A DNA stretch of 64,000 nucleotides, taken from contig BBMT01000002.1 in NCBI GenBank assembly GCA_000755425.1, positions 62,001-126,000 on the forward strand, given 5' to 3'. Positions within the stretch are counted from its first letter, which is position 1. Every line of letters starts with the position of its first letter. The notes under the pieces were generated by a model. The model had not been told where the DNA came from. It ran no database searches and saw only the letters and a program-made list of their open reading frames with translations. Both the position numbers and the translations under genes were made by a program. Source of the DNA: Vibrio maritimus. GTDB taxonomy: Bacteria > Pseudomonadota > Gammaproteobacteria > Enterobacterales > Vibrionaceae. Positions 17,972 through 28,683 of the stretch are shown here, in pieces.

Positions 17972-18232
17972 ATGTACTCTAGTGAAGAAAAAGCGCGCAT
18001 CAAGTGGGCGTGTCGTAGAGGTATGTTGGAGCTCGACGTCGTGATTATGCCTTTCTTTGAGGAGTGCTTTGATACTCTCAATGACCAAGAGCAACGTGAC
18101 TTCGTATCGCTGCTGGAATGCGACGACCCGGATTTGTTCACCTGGGTGATGGGGCATGGGCGTAGCGAAAACCTAGGTCACGCGTCGATGGTCGACAAAA
18201 TCGTGGCACATAACTTAAGTAAAGTTCGCTAA
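17972..18232 (+). CDS. sdhE: FAD assembly factor SdhE
   Basis: 86 residues starting MYSSEEKARIKWACRRGMLELD. The RGMLELD motif is the SdhE signature needed to flavinylate succinate dehydrogenase and fumarate reductase. FEECFDTL and the acidic CDDPDLFTWVMGH block also match. I chose the ATG at 17972 with GGAG upstream. It is followed after 8 bases by a ygfX-like gene, the usual pair. Some literature describes the pair as toxin-antitoxin, but the flavinylation role is the better supported one. Confidence 0.93.
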   Translation: MYSSEEKARIKWACRRGMLELDVVIMPFFEECFDTLNDQEQRDFVSLLECDDPDLFTWVMGHGRSENLGHASMVDKIVAHNLSKVR

Positions 18233-18240
18233 TCATATTT

Positions 18241-18621
18241 ATGGCGCAGGCCGAGGTTCCTCATCTTGACCTGCACCTGTCTTCTTGTTCCCTTCCTTTG
18301 GTTATTGATAGCCTAGTCAAATCCCTAATTTGTTTCGCTGTTCTCTTATTGCCTTTACCTCTAGTGGTTTTGCCATTGATATGGAGTTTGGTTATTTCGA
18401 CGTCAATGATAAGACCCAGCGTTGCCGGGCGCCTGCGTTTTAAAGACGACAAGTGGCTCCTTAATGATGACAGACTAAACAAGGTGCATTTTAATCTCGC
18501 CTTATCAGCATGGGTGATTGCTCTCTATGATGCTAAACACGGTTGGCGGCTTATTTGGCGTGCAGCTATGACAGAGCGAAGCTATCGACATTTAGCGGTG
18601 GCTATAAAAGGTTGGCAATAA
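18241..18621 (+). CDS. ygfX: YgfX family membrane protein
   Basis: 126 residues with two adjacent hydrophobic segments (about residues 18-35 and 36-53) and then a soluble domain with the pattern GRLRFKDDKWLL..GWRLIWRAAMTERSYRHL. This matches the YgfX family by layout and by its position after sdhE. E. coli YgfX was reported to affect cytoskeletal proteins MreB and FtsZ; the function is not settled. Sequence similarity to E. coli is modest, so context carries much of the call. Confidence 0.78.
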   Translation: MAQAEVPHLDLHLSSCSLPLVIDSLVKSLICFAVLLLPLPLVVLPLIWSLVISTSMIRPSVAGRLRFKDDKWLLNDDRLNKVHFNLALSAWVIALYDAKHGWRLIWRAAMTERSYRHLAVAIKGWQ

Positions 18622-18648
18622 AAAAGCAGCCAGTGAAATGGCTGCTTC
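18619..18648 (-). terminator. Intrinsic terminator after nadB
   Basis: An AGCAGCCA/TGGCTGCT stem with a 6-base loop. The T run lies on the minus strand side, so it ends nadB. It also overlaps the end of ygfX. Confidence 0.8.
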
Positions 18649-18687
18649 GGTAATGGTGTTTGTGAGCTGACTATTGCTCCAAATCGA

Positions 18688-20289
18688 TTACGGCTCTAGG
18701 ATCGTTGGGCCGCTGTTTTCTAGCATCTCGGGGTAATCGAGTGTGTAGTGCAGACCGCGACTCTCTTTGCGCTGCATCGCACAGCGAACCATCAGCTCGG
18801 CAACTTGCAGTAGGTTACGCAGTTCTAGCAAGTTATTCGATACCTTGAAGTGGCTGTAGTATTCATGGGTTTCTTGTTGTAGCAACTGAATACGACGCAG
18901 CGCGCGCTCAAGTCGCTTATCAGTGCGCACAATGCCCATGTAATCCCACATAAACAGGCGTAGCTCGTGCCAGTTATGCTGAATGATAACTTCTTCATCA
19001 GAACAGCTGACTTGGCTTTCATCCCAAGCTGGCAACGTGTCTGGATGAGTCGCGCTGTCGAATTTTTCCATGATGTCTTTGGCTGCAGACCAAGCATATA
19101 CCACGCATTCAAGTAGCGAGTTTGATGCCATGCGGTTTGCTCCATGAAGGCCGGTGTAGCTCACCTCGCCAATGGCATAGAGTTGATCAAGATCCGTACG
19201 ACCCGATTTGTTCACGATGACGCCACCACAGGTATAGTGTGCAGCTGGAACAATTGGAATCGGCTCTTTGGTCATGTCGATACCGAGATCTTGCAAGCGC
19301 ATGTGAATGGTTGGGAAGTGCTTGATAATAAACTCTTCCGGCTTGTGGCTGATATCGAGATACATGCAATCCGCACCTAGGCGTTTCATCTCGAAGTCAA
19401 TAGCACGAGCAACCACATCGCGCGGTGCAAGCTCTTCGCGTTCATCAAAGTCCGGCATAAAGCGCGTGCCATCAGGGCGTTTTAGGTAAGCCCCTTCGCC
19501 TCGCAGCGCTTCGGTTAGCAGGAAGTTACGAGCGTCTGGGTGGAACAAACAGGTTGGGTGAAACTGGTTAAATTCTAGGTTGGCAACGCGGCAGCCAGAA
19601 CGCCATGCCATTGCAATACCATCACCTGAGGAAACGTCTGGGTTTGAGGTGTACTGGTACACTTTTGATGCGCCACCTGTTGCCAGTACGACAAACTTAG
19701 CGCGCACGGTTTCAACGTGTTCTTGGTTGCGGTTCCAAATATAGGCACCAACCACTTTGTCTTTGCTGCCACCTACTTTGTCTTCAGTGATCAAATCAAG
19801 CGCGTTATAGCGCTCAAAAATTTCAATGTTCGGGTGGTTTAGCACGTTGTCTTGCAGCGTCGTCTGCATTGCCATTCCCGTTGCATCTGCCGCGTGCAGA
19901 ATGCGACGGTGGCTGTGTCCGCCTTCGCGCGTTAAATGATAGCGCGGTGCTTCGTCCTTTTCGGTTTCAACTTGGTCAAATGGAACGCCGCCATCGATTA
20001 GCCATTGCACGCACTCTTTCGCGTTCTCTGCAATAAACTGCACCGTATCTTCTTCGCACAGGCCGGCACCAGCAATATTGGTGTCGTTAACGTGTGACTC
20101 GATGCTATCGGCTTCGTCGAAAACTGCGGCAATACCGCCTTGAGCGTAATAGGTTGCCCCTTCACTCAACGGTCCTTTACTTAAAACAATAACCTTAGCG
20201 CGCTCAGCAACTCGTAGCGCGAGAGAAAGACCAGCAGCGCCACTTCCTATAACTAAAACATCACAAAGATGTTCTCGGTTTGTGTTCAT
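18688..20289 (-). CDS. nadB: L-aspartate oxidase
   Basis: 533 residues of the NadB/SdhA flavoprotein family. It oxidises aspartate to iminoaspartate in quinolinate and NAD synthesis. The FAD motif [16 protein letters not shown] is at residues 10-25, then [30 protein letters not shown], and [24 protein letters not shown]. NadB-specific features rather than SdhA are the YAQGG and HVNDT context and the YTCGGVIVN segment. The frame is intact. It is divergent from rpoE, as in many gammaproteobacteria. Confidence 0.95.
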   Translation of the reverse strand: MNTNREHLCDVLVIGSGAAGLSLALRVAERAKVIVLSKGPLSEGATYYAQGGIAAVFDEADSIESHVNDTNIAGAGLCEEDTVQFIAENAKECVQWLIDGGVPFDQVETEKDEAPRYHLTREGGHSHRRILHAADATGMAMQTTLQDNVLNHPNIEIFERYNALDLITEDKVGGSKDKVVGAYIWNRNQEHVETVRAKFVVLATGGASKVYQYTSNPDVSSGDGIAMAWRSGCRVANLEFNQFHPTCLFHPDARNFLLTEALRGEGAYLKRPDGTRFMPDFDEREELAPRDVVARAIDFEMKRLGADCMYLDISHKPEEFIIKHFPTIHMRLQDLGIDMTKEPIPIVPAAHYTCGGVIVNKSGRTDLDQLYAIGEVSYTGLHGANRMASNSLLECVVYAWSAAKDIMEKFDSATHPDTLPAWDESQVSCSDEEVIIQHNWHELRLFMWDYMGIVRTDKRLERALRRIQLLQQETHEYYSHFKVSNNLLELRNLLQVAELMVRCAMQRKESRGLHYTLDYPEMLENSGPTILEP

Positions 20290-20534
20290 AATTCTATTAA
20301 AATCCTGACCTATGGTAGAGCTAGCAAACTCTACCCAGCTAAAAGTGCACGATAGGAAGCTGCGAAATGCAGCTGGCGAAGGGCACTTGCTAATTGGATT
20401 ATCGCCATGTGGAACGGGTTGAAAAACTCGTTGTGTTGTGGCGTTAACTAATCCATTCTAGTGAGTTGAGCCCATTGTAGTGGACGCCAAATCACATTGT
20501 GAATGACAAATAACAAAAAAATCCAGAAAGTTTT

Positions 20535-20561
20535 GAACTTTCCCATTTGCATAGAGTCACA
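20535..20561 (+). promoter_or_regulatory. Candidate sigma-E promoter for rpoE
   Basis: GAACTT (20535-20540), a perfect match to the sigma-E -35 box, is followed after 16 bases by TCACA, a partial match to TCTGA. It lies about 100 bases before the rpoE start. Autoregulation of rpoE is known in related species. The rest of the 20290-20661 gap shows no gene. Confidence 0.5.
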
Positions 20562-20661
20562 ATAGTGCTCATGTTAGCGGTGGTGTCAAGACTACAATAT
20601 GCATAATTAATACTCATATCTGAGAAGGTAAGGGTGAGAACGAATAGGAGTGAACGCTCGC

Positions 20662-21237
20662 ATGAACGAGCAGCCGACCGATCAGGTGTTGATTGAGCGC
20701 GTTCAAAGTGGAGATAAACAAGCATTTAACCTGTTGGTTTTGCGCTATCAAAACAAGGTTTGCAATCTCATATCAAGATACGTGAGCAATTCGGGCGACG
20801 TAGCGGACATAGCCCAAGAAGCGTTTATTAAAGCGTATCGTGCGATCCCAACGTTTAGAGGTGAAAGCGCTTCTATACTTGGTTGTATCGCATAGCAGTG
20901 AACACCGCAAAGAACCACATTGTTGCCCAGAGTCGCAGGCCACCAGCCAGCGATGTGGACGCAGAAGACGCCGAATTTTTGAAACCGGTAACGCTTTGAA
21001 AGAAATTTCGAACCCTGAGACTTAACGTTGTCGAACGAATTGAAGCGAACAGTTTTCGCTGCAATTGAAGCGCTACCAGAAGATTTGAAGACTGCAATGA
21101 CCCTTCGTGAACTTGATGGTTTGAGTTACGAAGAGATTGCAGAAGTAATGGATTGCCCAGTAGGAACGGTACGTTCGCGTATCTTCCGTGCTCGTGAAGC
21201 GGTAGAGAAGAAGATTAAGCCTCTTCTTCAACGCTAA
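20662..21237 (+). CDS. rpoE: RNA polymerase sigma-E factor (frame broken three times)
   Basis: An ECF sigma factor for envelope stress. Region 2 (TDQVLIERVQSGDKQAFNLLVLRYQNKV) and region 4 (LRELDGLSYEEIAEVMDCPVGTVRSRIFRAREAV) are clear. The frame breaks at 20871-20872 (one T), in the T run 20976-20980 (one T) and at 21020 (one A). Restoring these gives ESAFYTWLYRIAVNTAKN and EFFETGNALKEISNPE, and a protein of about 192 residues against 191 in E. coli. Three independent losses in 576 bases of a normally essential gene point to sequence errors. I chose the ATG at 20662. It heads the rseABC operon. Confidence 0.92.
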
Positions 21238-21263
21238 AACTAGTTACAACTATGGTGAATATA

Positions 21264-21878
21264 ATGGCTGACAAACAGAAGCTTTCAGCATTCATGGATG
21301 GAGACCTGATCGATGATGCGCTAATCGAAGCGCTCGAGAATGATCAGGAGAGCAAACAAACCTGGCAAAACTACCACCTAATCGGTGATGTGATGCGTGG
21401 TGATGAGCCACAGAGCCTGGATTGGAATATTGCTGAGAGCGTCGCACTGGCACTCGATGATGAGCCAGCACATCAAGCGGTAAGCAAAGAGACAGTGATG
21501 CCGATTGAGGCACAACCGACACCGTCGCAAGCGAAGCGTCAGCTACCGGCATGGCTAACTCAGTTTGGCCAAGTGGGCATTGCTGCATGTGTATCGCTTG
21601 CCGTTATTTTAGGTGTGCAGCAGTTCTCTGGACAAGATGCAACGCAACCTGAGATTGAGCAGCTACCTGTTTTGCAAACTATCCCATTTGCGGGTAGCGC
21701 TGAACCAGTAAGTTTGACTCGTGATTCAGTAGCGAGAACGAATCAGAATGAAAGCGCCAATGTGCAAGAGCAGCGTCGCCGCATCAATGCTCTTCTTCAA
21801 GATTATGAGCTACAGCTGCGCTTAAACAGTGACGACCAAGCGTCTCTGACTACGGATACAGAATCGGTAATTGAATGA
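21264..21878 (+). CDS. rseA: Anti-sigma-E factor RseA
   Basis: 204 residues starting MADKQKLSAFMDGDLID. The cytoplasmic N-terminal domain (about 1-90) binds RpoE, with YHLIGDVMRGDE matching the family. A single membrane segment (about 110-128, GIAACVSLAVILGV) is followed by a periplasmic domain bound by RseB and cut by DegS. It follows rpoE by 26 bases. Its last codons overlap the rseB ATG by 4 bases (ATGA), indicating coupled translation. Confidence 0.93.
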   Translation: MADKQKLSAFMDGDLIDDALIEALENDQESKQTWQNYHLIGDVMRGDEPQSLDWNIAESVALALDDEPAHQAVSKETVMPIEAQPTPSQAKRQLPAWLTQFGQVGIAACVSLAVILGVQQFSGQDATQPEIEQLPVLQTIPFAGSAEPVSLTRDSVARTNQNESANVQEQRRRINALLQDYELQLRLNSDDQASLTTDTESVIE

Positions 21879-22855
21879 AAAAACTTCTGACCAGTTCGTT
21901 ATTGCTGTTCAGTTTGTTTGCTAACTCGGCCTTTGCAGAAGAGCAATCTTCTGTAGAGGCTTTATTGCATCAAATGAATGACGCCAGTCAGCAATTGAAC
22001 TACGAACTGTCCTATATCCTGATCAAAAAGAACAGTATTGAGCCTTTGTTGTATCGCCATGCGAAGCATGAAGATCAGCAATTGGCGCATTTGGTTTACT
22101 TGAGTGGTCCGGTGCGTGAGGTTATCCGCCGTGGCAACGAAGTCAGCTACATCGAACCTGGCGCCGATCCATTCACAATAGAGTCGGGCAAGATGGTCGC
22201 ACCTTTGATGCCACTGCTTAATAGTGACATCAAAAAACTGAGCCAATATTACGATTATGTTCGTGTTGGCCGAGCAAGAGAGGCAGGAGCGGCGGCACAA
22301 GTATTTCGTGTGGTACCAAAAGACGGCCTGCGCTACTCCTATGTATTGTGGGTGGACGAAAAAAGTAAGCTTCCATTACGCGCTGATCTTCTCGACCGAG
22401 ATGGTGAGATCCTCGAACAGTATCGTGTGATTTCATACTCCATCAACGATCACATCGCGACCATGCTTAGCTCACTTGATGAAGTCCAGCTTCCAGCGGT
22501 ATTGTCACTGCCAAAAGGCAACATTGAACAAACCTTCTGGCAAGTTGGCTGGGTACCAAGTGGTTTTACTCCAAAAGATCTTAATCGTTATCGCATGATC
22601 GCCACCGAAGATGTCGTGGAGAGTCAGATGTATACTGATGGCTTATTTAGCTTTTCCGTGTATGTCTCCGAAGGTGATAGTAATTCGATGAAAGGCCAAC
22701 TTATTCGTCAAGGGCGCCGAACAGTGCACAGCATTGTCACTGGAGACATGCAAGTCTCTGTCGTCGGCGACATTCCTCCAGCCACTGCGCAGCGTATCGC
22801 ACAATCTGTTAAACTGAATAAAGTACAGCAAGCAGACGAAGGCGTAACCCCATGA
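21875..22855 (+). CDS. rseB: Sigma-E regulatory protein RseB
   Basis: 326 residues with an N-terminal signal peptide (MKKLLTSSLLLFSLFANSAFA, cut after about 21). The mature protein has the MucB/RseB lipoprotein-sensor fold, with HLVYLSGPVREVIRRGNEVSYIEPG and the C-terminal domain WQVGWVPSGFTPKD. It sits in the periplasm, protects RseA from DegS and senses off-pathway LPS. It overlaps rseA and rseC by ATGA at both ends. Confidence 0.93.
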   Translation: MKKLLTSSLLLFSLFANSAFAEEQSSVEALLHQMNDASQQLNYELSYILIKKNSIEPLLYRHAKHEDQQLAHLVYLSGPVREVIRRGNEVSYIEPGADPFTIESGKMVAPLMPLLNSDIKKLSQYYDYVRVGRAREAGAAAQVFRVVPKDGLRYSYVLWVDEKSKLPLRADLLDRDGEILEQYRVISYSINDHIATMLSSLDEVQLPAVLSLPKGNIEQTFWQVGWVPSGFTPKDLNRYRMIATEDVVESQMYTDGLFSFSVYVSEGDSNSMKGQLIRQGRRTVHSIVTGDMQVSVVGDIPPATAQRIAQSVKLNKVQQADEGVTP

Positions 22856-23322
22856 TGACCGCTCTTGCAACGGTGACCTCGGTGAAAAGCCGTGGTCATC
22901 GTTATCAAGTCGAATTGAGCTGCGACCAACAAACCAGTTGCAGTTCTTGCCAATCAAAAAACAGTTGTGGAACCGGCATTGTCACCAAAGCGGTCGGTAA
23001 CAAACAGCTGAACTGGCACCTACTGACCTCCAAAATCGTCAACCCAGGCGATGTTGTCGAAATCGCGTTTCCAGAGAAAAGTCTGCTGCAATCGGCAGCA
23101 TTGATCTATTTATTACCACTACTGTTTCTGTTTTTGGGAGCGATGGCTGGCCAGTTGTGGTTAGCGCCCTTACTTGGCGGCAGTGAGCTGGTGGTGATTG
23201 GTTTTTCAGCAATTTCTGCCTACTTTGGTTTCCGACTTGCGAAAAAACGGGTGTCACCAATGGAGGCTGCATCACACCAACAGGTTGAACTGGTGCGGGT
23301 GCTCGGGCAGTCCATTGCCTAA
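22852..23322 (+). CDS. rseC: SoxR-reducing system/sigma-E regulator RseC
   Basis: 156 residues. The N-terminal cytoplasmic domain carries the Cys cluster C..SCSSCQSKNSCG near residues 24-41. Two membrane segments follow at about 80-100 and 106-126. RseC is a positive modulator of sigma-E in E. coli, and homologues (RsxC-associated) help reduce SoxR. It ends the rpoE-rseABC operon and lies about 110 bases before lepA. Confidence 0.9.
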   Translation: MMTALATVTSVKSRGHRYQVELSCDQQTSCSSCQSKNSCGTGIVTKAVGNKQLNWHLLTSKIVNPGDVVEIAFPEKSLLQSAALIYLLPLLFLFLGAMAGQLWLAPLLGGSELVVIGFSAISAYFGFRLAKKRVSPMEAASHQQVELVRVLGQSIA

Positions 23323-23434
23323 ATAAGGTGCGAACCGCAACGAAATTGGGTAGAATCTGCCAACTTAATTGAAATGCGTGTTTTTTCCGCTATTTCATTC
23401 CCTAATTGTTTAAGAGTTTAGCTACACCAAATCT

Positions 23435-25227
23435 ATGAAGCACATTCGTAACTTTTCTATTATCGCCCACATTGACCACGGCAAATCGACGTTGTCGGAC
23501 CGTTTGATCCAAGTTTGCGGCGGCTTAAGCGACCGTGAAATGGCGGCACAGGTTCTTGATTCTATGGATCTAGAGCGCGAGCGCGGTATCACTATTAAAG
23601 CTCAGAGTGTTACTCTGGATTACACGGCGAAAGATGGGGAAACCTATCAGCTAAACTTTATCGATACTCCAGGACACGTTGATTTCTCGTACGAAGTATC
23701 ACGTTCATTGGCGGCTTGTGAAGGTGCGCTACTGGTGGTTGATGCGGGTCAGGGAGTAGAAGCTCAGACACTCGCTAACTGCTACACCGCAATCGAAATG
23801 GAACTTGAAGTGGTTCCAGTTCTTAACAAGATCGACCTTCCAGCGGCAGAGCCAGAGCGCGTAGCTGAAGAGATCGAGGAGATCGTTGGTATCGACGCGA
23901 TGGAAGCGGTTCGCTGTTCAGCGAAGACCGGTCTAGGTGTTGACGACGTTCTTGAAGAGATCGTAAAAGCGATCCCAGCGCCAGAAGGCAACCCAGAAGA
24001 TCCACTACAAGCGCTTATCATTGATTCTTGGTTCGACAACTACCTTGGTGTTGTTTCTCTAGTGCGTATCAAAAACGGCGTGCTGAAGAAGAATGATAAG
24101 ATCAAAGTAATGAGCACTGGTCAGGTTTGGGGTGTAGACCGTCTTGGTATCTTCACACCAAAACAGGTTGATACGACTGAGCTAAATACTGGTGAAGTAG
24201 GCTGGGTTGTTTGTGGTATCAAAGACATCCTTGGCGCGCCAGTGGGTGATACACTGACCACGGCTAAGAATGGCTGTGAAGTGGCACTACCAGGCTTCCA
24301 AAAAGTAAAACCTCAGGTTTACGCAGGTCTATTCCCAGTATCGTCTGATGATTACGAAAACTTCCGTGATGCACTAGGCAAACTGAGCCTAAACGATGCG
24401 TCATTGTTCTATGAGCCAGAGAGCTCAGCTGCACTTGGTTTCGGCTTCCGTTGTGGCTTCTTGGGTATGCTTCACATGGAGATCATCCAAGAGCGTCTAG
24501 AGCGTGAATACGACCTAGACCTGATTACGACAGCGCCGACGGTAGTCTACGAAGTAGAGAAAACTGATGGTTCACTTCACTATGTTGATAGTCCAGCGAA
24601 ACTGCCGGCAACCAACGACATCGAAGAGATCCGTGAGCCAATCGCACGTTGTAACATCCTAGTACCATCAGATTACTTAGGTAACGTGATTACGCTTTGT
24701 GTTGAGAAGCGTGGTACTCAGGTAGACATGGTTTATCACGGCAACCAAGTGGCTGTCACTTACGATATCCCGATGGCAGAAGTGGTACTCGACTTCTTCG
24801 ACCGTCTGAAGTCTACATCTCGTGGTTACGCATCACTGGACTACAACTTCCAACGCTTTGAAGCGTCGAACATGGTTCGTGTGGACGTGCTGCTTAACGG
24901 CGATACAGTTGACGCACTGGCTATCATTACGCATAAGACCAGTCTCAGAGCCGTGGTCGTCAGTTGGTTGAGAAGATGAAAGAGTTCATCCCTCGTCAGA
25001 TGTTCGATATCGCGATTCAGGCTGCGATCGGTAACCACATCATTGCGCGTTCGACTGTGAAACAGTTACGTAAAAACGTAATCGCGAAATGTTACGGTGG
25101 TGACGTGAGCCGTAAGAAGAAACTGTTGAAGAAACAGAAAGAAGGTAAGAAACGTATGAAGCAGATCGGTAACGTCGAACTGCCTCAAGAAGCGTTCCTT
25201 GCGATTCTACACGTAGGCAAAGACTAA
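23435..25227 (+). CDS. lepA: Elongation factor 4 (LepA; frame broken once)
   Basis: A translational GTPase that acts on stalled or mistranslocated ribosomes. The G1 motif AHIDHGKST (residues 10-18), [14 protein letters not shown] and NKIDLP are present. The frame is lost after IITHK near 24935; adding one A restores the [16 protein letters not shown] block, and the C-terminal domain reads through to [10 protein letters not shown]. Repaired, it is 597 residues against 599 in E. coli. It is followed by lepB. Confidence 0.95.
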
Positions 25228-25261
25228 TTCTTTTGCCTTACGTGGCGACATAATACAGCAG

Positions 25262-25293
25262 AAGTGAAAGTGCTCAGTGAGTGCTTTCACTTT
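25262..25293 (+). other. Hairpin between lepA and lepB
   Basis: AAGTGAAAG and CTTTCACTT are inverted copies around a short spacer, followed by TTTT. It could be a partial terminator or attenuator that separates lepA from lepB levels. Confidence 0.45.
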
Positions 25294-25330
25294 TCGTTAT
25301 TTTTAAAGATACGAAAATTAAGGGAATTGA

Positions 25331-26227
25331 ATGGCTAATACCTTCTCATTGATCCTCGTCATCGTGACGTTAGTGACTGGTGTCGTTTGGGTTTTGGATA
25401 AGCTCGTATTGAGAAAGCAGCGTCAGCAGAAGCTGGCGGATATCCAAGCGCAAGCAAATCAAATTGATGAAGAGACGGCAAACAAAGCGGTCGCACCATC
25501 TTGGTTTGTTGAGAATAGTGTTTCAATTTTCCCTGTGATTGCCTTTGTTTTGGTGTTGCGTTCGTTCATTTACGAACCGTTCCAAATCCCATCAGGTTCA
25601 ATGATGCCAACGCTATTGGTTGGTGATTTCATCTTGGTTGAGAAGTATGCGTACGGACTAAAAGATCCAGTATGGCGCACTCAGCTAGTTGAAACTGGCA
25701 AACCTGAACGAGGCGATGTTGTCGTATTTAAGTACCCACCGCAGCCAAACATTGACTACATTAAGCGTGTGGTTGGCTTACCGGGTGATACGGTTCGTTA
25801 CAGCGCTCGTAAGGACATCTGTATTCAGCGTCCAGGCGAGTCACGCTGTAAGCCGGTTAAGCTGTCTAATGTCCAAGACAGTCCGTTTATCCAAAATGGT
25901 ATCCCGCTTATCCAGATGGATGAAAAGCTGGGTGAAGTGGGTCACCAGGTATTGGTCAATCCACTGCGTCGCGACCGTGTTGATCAATATCAGCCTCGCA
26001 ACGGCGTGAACGAGTGGGTTGTGCCAGAAGGTCAGTACTTTGTGATGGGTGATAACCGTGACAACAGTGCCGATAGCCGTTACTGGGGCTTTGTGCCAGA
26101 AGGCAACCTAGTGGGGAAAGCGGTTGGCATTTGGATTAGCTTCGAATTTGAACGTGGTGCAGACAGCATTCTGCCTACATGGATCCCAACCGGTGTCAGA
26201 TTTAATCGCATCGGTGGAATAGACTGA
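25331..26227 (+). CDS. lepB: Signal peptidase I
   Basis: 298 residues. There are two membrane segments at the N-terminus (about 5-22 and 62-80) and then the periplasmic catalytic domain. The Ser nucleophile is in [14 protein letters not shown] (near residue 92) and the general-base Lys in [11 protein letters not shown] (near 147). The C-terminal box [17 protein letters not shown] is complete. LepB removes signal peptides from exported proteins. The order lepA-lepB-rnc-era is conserved. Confidence 0.96.
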   Translation: MANTFSLILVIVTLVTGVVWVLDKLVLRKQRQQKLADIQAQANQIDEETANKAVAPSWFVENSVSIFPVIAFVLVLRSFIYEPFQIPSGSMMPTLLVGDFILVEKYAYGLKDPVWRTQLVETGKPERGDVVVFKYPPQPNIDYIKRVVGLPGDTVRYSARKDICIQRPGESRCKPVKLSNVQDSPFIQNGIPLIQMDEKLGEVGHQVLVNPLRRDRVDQYQPRNGVNEWVVPEGQYFVMGDNRDNSADSRYWGFVPEGNLVGKAVGIWISFEFERGADSILPTWIPTGVRFNRIGGID

Positions 26228-26237
26228 ACGAGAGAGC

Positions 26238-26914
26238 ATGAATTCTCCTATTAAACTTTTAGAAAAAAAGCTCGGCTATCAGTTCAATGATAGCGAGCTG
26301 CTGATGCTGGCGCTGACTCACCGCAGTGCCCACGGCAACCATAACGAACGACTAGAATTTCTGGGCGATTCAATTTTAAGTTTTGTCATTGCTGACGATC
26401 TTTACCATCGTTTTCCTAAGGTAAACGAAGGGGACATGAGTCGAATGCGTGCCACCTTAGTTCGAGGTAACACTCTGGCTGAGCTAGGGCGTGAATTCGT
26501 CTTGGGAGATTACTTAAAATTAGGTCCAGGCGAGCTGAAAAGTGGCGGATTCCGTCGTGACTCAATCTTGGCTGACGCTGTTGAAGCGATCATTGGCGCG
26601 ATTTATCTTGATAGCGATGTCGAGACGGTTCGTGGCATCGTGCTGAGCTGGTATCAATCGCGTCTTGATGCGATCAAGCCGGGTGTGTCACAGAAAGATC
26701 CAAAAACTCGCCTGCAAGAGTTTCTACAAGGTCGAAGAAAACCACTCCCTGTCTACACAGTGACTAATATTAAAGGGGAAGCGCATAACCAAGAGTTACC
26801 GTTTCCTGTGAAGTGGCAGGTGTGGATAAGCCTGTTATCGGCAAAGGCACCAGCCGCCGCAAGGCAGAACAAGCGGCTGCGGAACTGGCTCTAGAGAAAC
26901 TGACCAATGTCTGA
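26238..26914 (+). CDS. rnc: Ribonuclease III (frame broken once)
   Basis: A double-strand-specific RNase that matures rRNA and controls mRNAs. The signature [22 protein letters not shown] (near residues 34-55) and the second catalytic acid region [14 protein letters not shown] are intact. The frame breaks at 26796-26797 (one T missing). Repair gives [20 protein letters not shown] and the double-stranded RNA-binding domain ending EKLTNV at 26914, about 225 residues. The end overlaps the era ATG by 8 bases. Confidence 0.94.
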
Positions 26915-27910
26915 TAAACCAAATTCTGATCAAGAGTTCGATCTCGATGCGTACTTCGCTTCAACGAGCGACTCGGCAAGCGTAGCAACTCAAGAAAGCA
27001 CTGGTGAACAGCACTGTGGCTTTGTGGCGATCGTAGGTCGTCCTAACGTCGGTAAATCGACACTGCTTAACCGCATTCTAGGACAGAAGATCTCGATCAC
27101 CTCTCGTAAGCCTCAAACAACGCGCCACCGTATCATGGGCGTGGACACTGAAGGTGACTACCAAGCGATCTATGTCGACACGCCGGGTTTGCATATCGAA
27201 GAGAAACGTGCGATTAACCGTCTAATGAACCGCGCGGCAAACAGTTCCCTAAGTGATGTGAACTTGGTGCTCTTCCTTGTGGATGGTACGCAGTGGACTG
27301 ATGACGATGAAATGGTGCTGAACAAGCTGCGTAAGTCGAACTTCCCAGTTATCTTGTGTATCAACAAGGTAGACAATGTGAAAGATCGCAATGACGTGAT
27401 GCTGCACATGCAAGAGATGACCAAGAAGATGGAATTTGTTGATGTAGTGCCTATTTCGGCGAAACACGGCAAAAACATCGACGTGATTCGTCAGCATGTT
27501 CGTAATCACCTACCTGAAGCGATTCATCACTTCCCGGAAGAATACGTGACCGATCGCTCTCAGCGTTTTATGGCATCTGAAATCTTGCGTGAAAAGCTAA
27601 TGCGATTCACTGGTGACGAGCTGCCTTACTCGGTGACCGTTGAGATTGAACGTTTCGATTACAACCCAGATACGGATGGTTTCCACATCAATGCGTTGAT
27701 CCTTGTAGAGCGCAGTGGCCAGAAGAAGATGGTGATTGGTAAAGGTGGCGAGAAGATCAAAACCATCGGCCGCGAAGCTCGTCTTGATATGGAAGAGTTG
27801 TTCGACCGTAAAGTGTATCTAGAGACCTGGGTAAAAGTGAAATCAGGTTGGCTGATGATGAACGCGCACTACGCTCTCTCGGCTACATCGACGATATCGA
27901 AAACAAATAA
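26907..27910 (+). CDS. era: GTPase Era (frame broken once)
   Basis: An essential GTPase that binds the 3' end of 16S rRNA during 30S assembly. The P-loop [15 protein letters not shown] and NKVD are present. The KH domain includes the [13 protein letters not shown] motif. The frame is lost after VKVKSGW at 27850-27851; adding one G restores [19 protein letters not shown] and a stop at 27908-27910. The repaired length is about 334 residues; the N-terminal extension of about 35 acidic, Ser-rich residues before the GTPase domain is longer than in E. coli (301). Confidence 0.94.
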
Positions 27911-27967
27911 TACCGCAGATCAGAGTAGCGCTAGCTGCTCTGATCCCTTTTAGACAGAATATGACCT

Positions 27968-28666
27968 ATGGATGGATTGCAACGCTGCTTTGTTTTGCAT
28001 CGAAGACCTTACAGTGAATCGAGCTTAATACTCGATGTATTCAGTGAGGAATATGGTCGCGTCACGCTGCTTTCCAAAGGCGCTCGAAGTAAGCGCTCGA
28101 ATCTTAAAGGCGCTCTACAGCCTTTCACCCCATTATTGTTAAAGTGGTCCGGCAATGGCTCAATGAAAACATTGAGGCAAGCGGAAGCCATCAGTCTTGG
28201 TCTGCCGTTAACCGGTGTGAACCTCTATTCTGCTATGTACGTGAATGAGCTGATTGCTCGCGTACTGGCAAGTGAGATACCGTTTCCTGAATTATTTCAC
28301 GACTATCTTCAAGCTTTAACAGAGCTCGCCCACAATACCAATCCTGAACCTGCTTTGCGGCGTTTTGAACTCGCTCTACTTTCTGCAATGGGATACGGTG
28401 TAGACTTCTTGCACTGTGCTGGTACCGGCGAACCTATAGATCCGACAATGACTTATCGTTATCGGGAGCAGAAGGGATTCATCGCGAGTGTGCGTAGAGA
28501 CAATCTGACCTTTTTAGGTGAAGAGCTCATCGCCATCAGTGAGCGACGTTTCCTGAGTAAAACACAGTTACAAGCGGCAAAACGCTTTACACGCATAGCA
28601 TTAAAGCCGTATCTTGGCGGAAAACCATTAAAAAGCAGGGAGCTGTTTCGAATGAAGCAGTCCTGA
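27968..28666 (+). CDS. recO: DNA repair protein RecO
   Basis: 232 residues, slightly shorter than E. coli RecO (242). The OB-fold N-terminus ([25 protein letters not shown]) is followed by the helical domain. RecO with RecR loads RecA onto SSB-coated gaps. The Cys positions of the zinc-binding version are mostly absent, as in other gammaproteobacteria. It starts 57 bases after era, in the conserved rnc-era-recO-pdxJ-acpS order. Confidence 0.92.
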   Translation: MDGLQRCFVLHRRPYSESSLILDVFSEEYGRVTLLSKGARSKRSNLKGALQPFTPLLLKWSGNGSMKTLRQAEAISLGLPLTGVNLYSAMYVNELIARVLASEIPFPELFHDYLQALTELAHNTNPEPALRRFELALLSAMGYGVDFLHCAGTGEPIDPTMTYRYREQKGFIASVRRDNLTFLGEELIAISERRFLSKTQLQAAKRFTRIALKPYLGGKPLKSRELFRMKQS

Positions 28667-28683
28667 TCATGGAGTAATCATCG

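Noticed and set aside
17972..18621. sdhE-ygfX as a toxin-antitoxin system
   Set aside because: This was proposed for E. coli, but SdhE is well established as a flavinylation factor; context does not support a defence or addiction role here.
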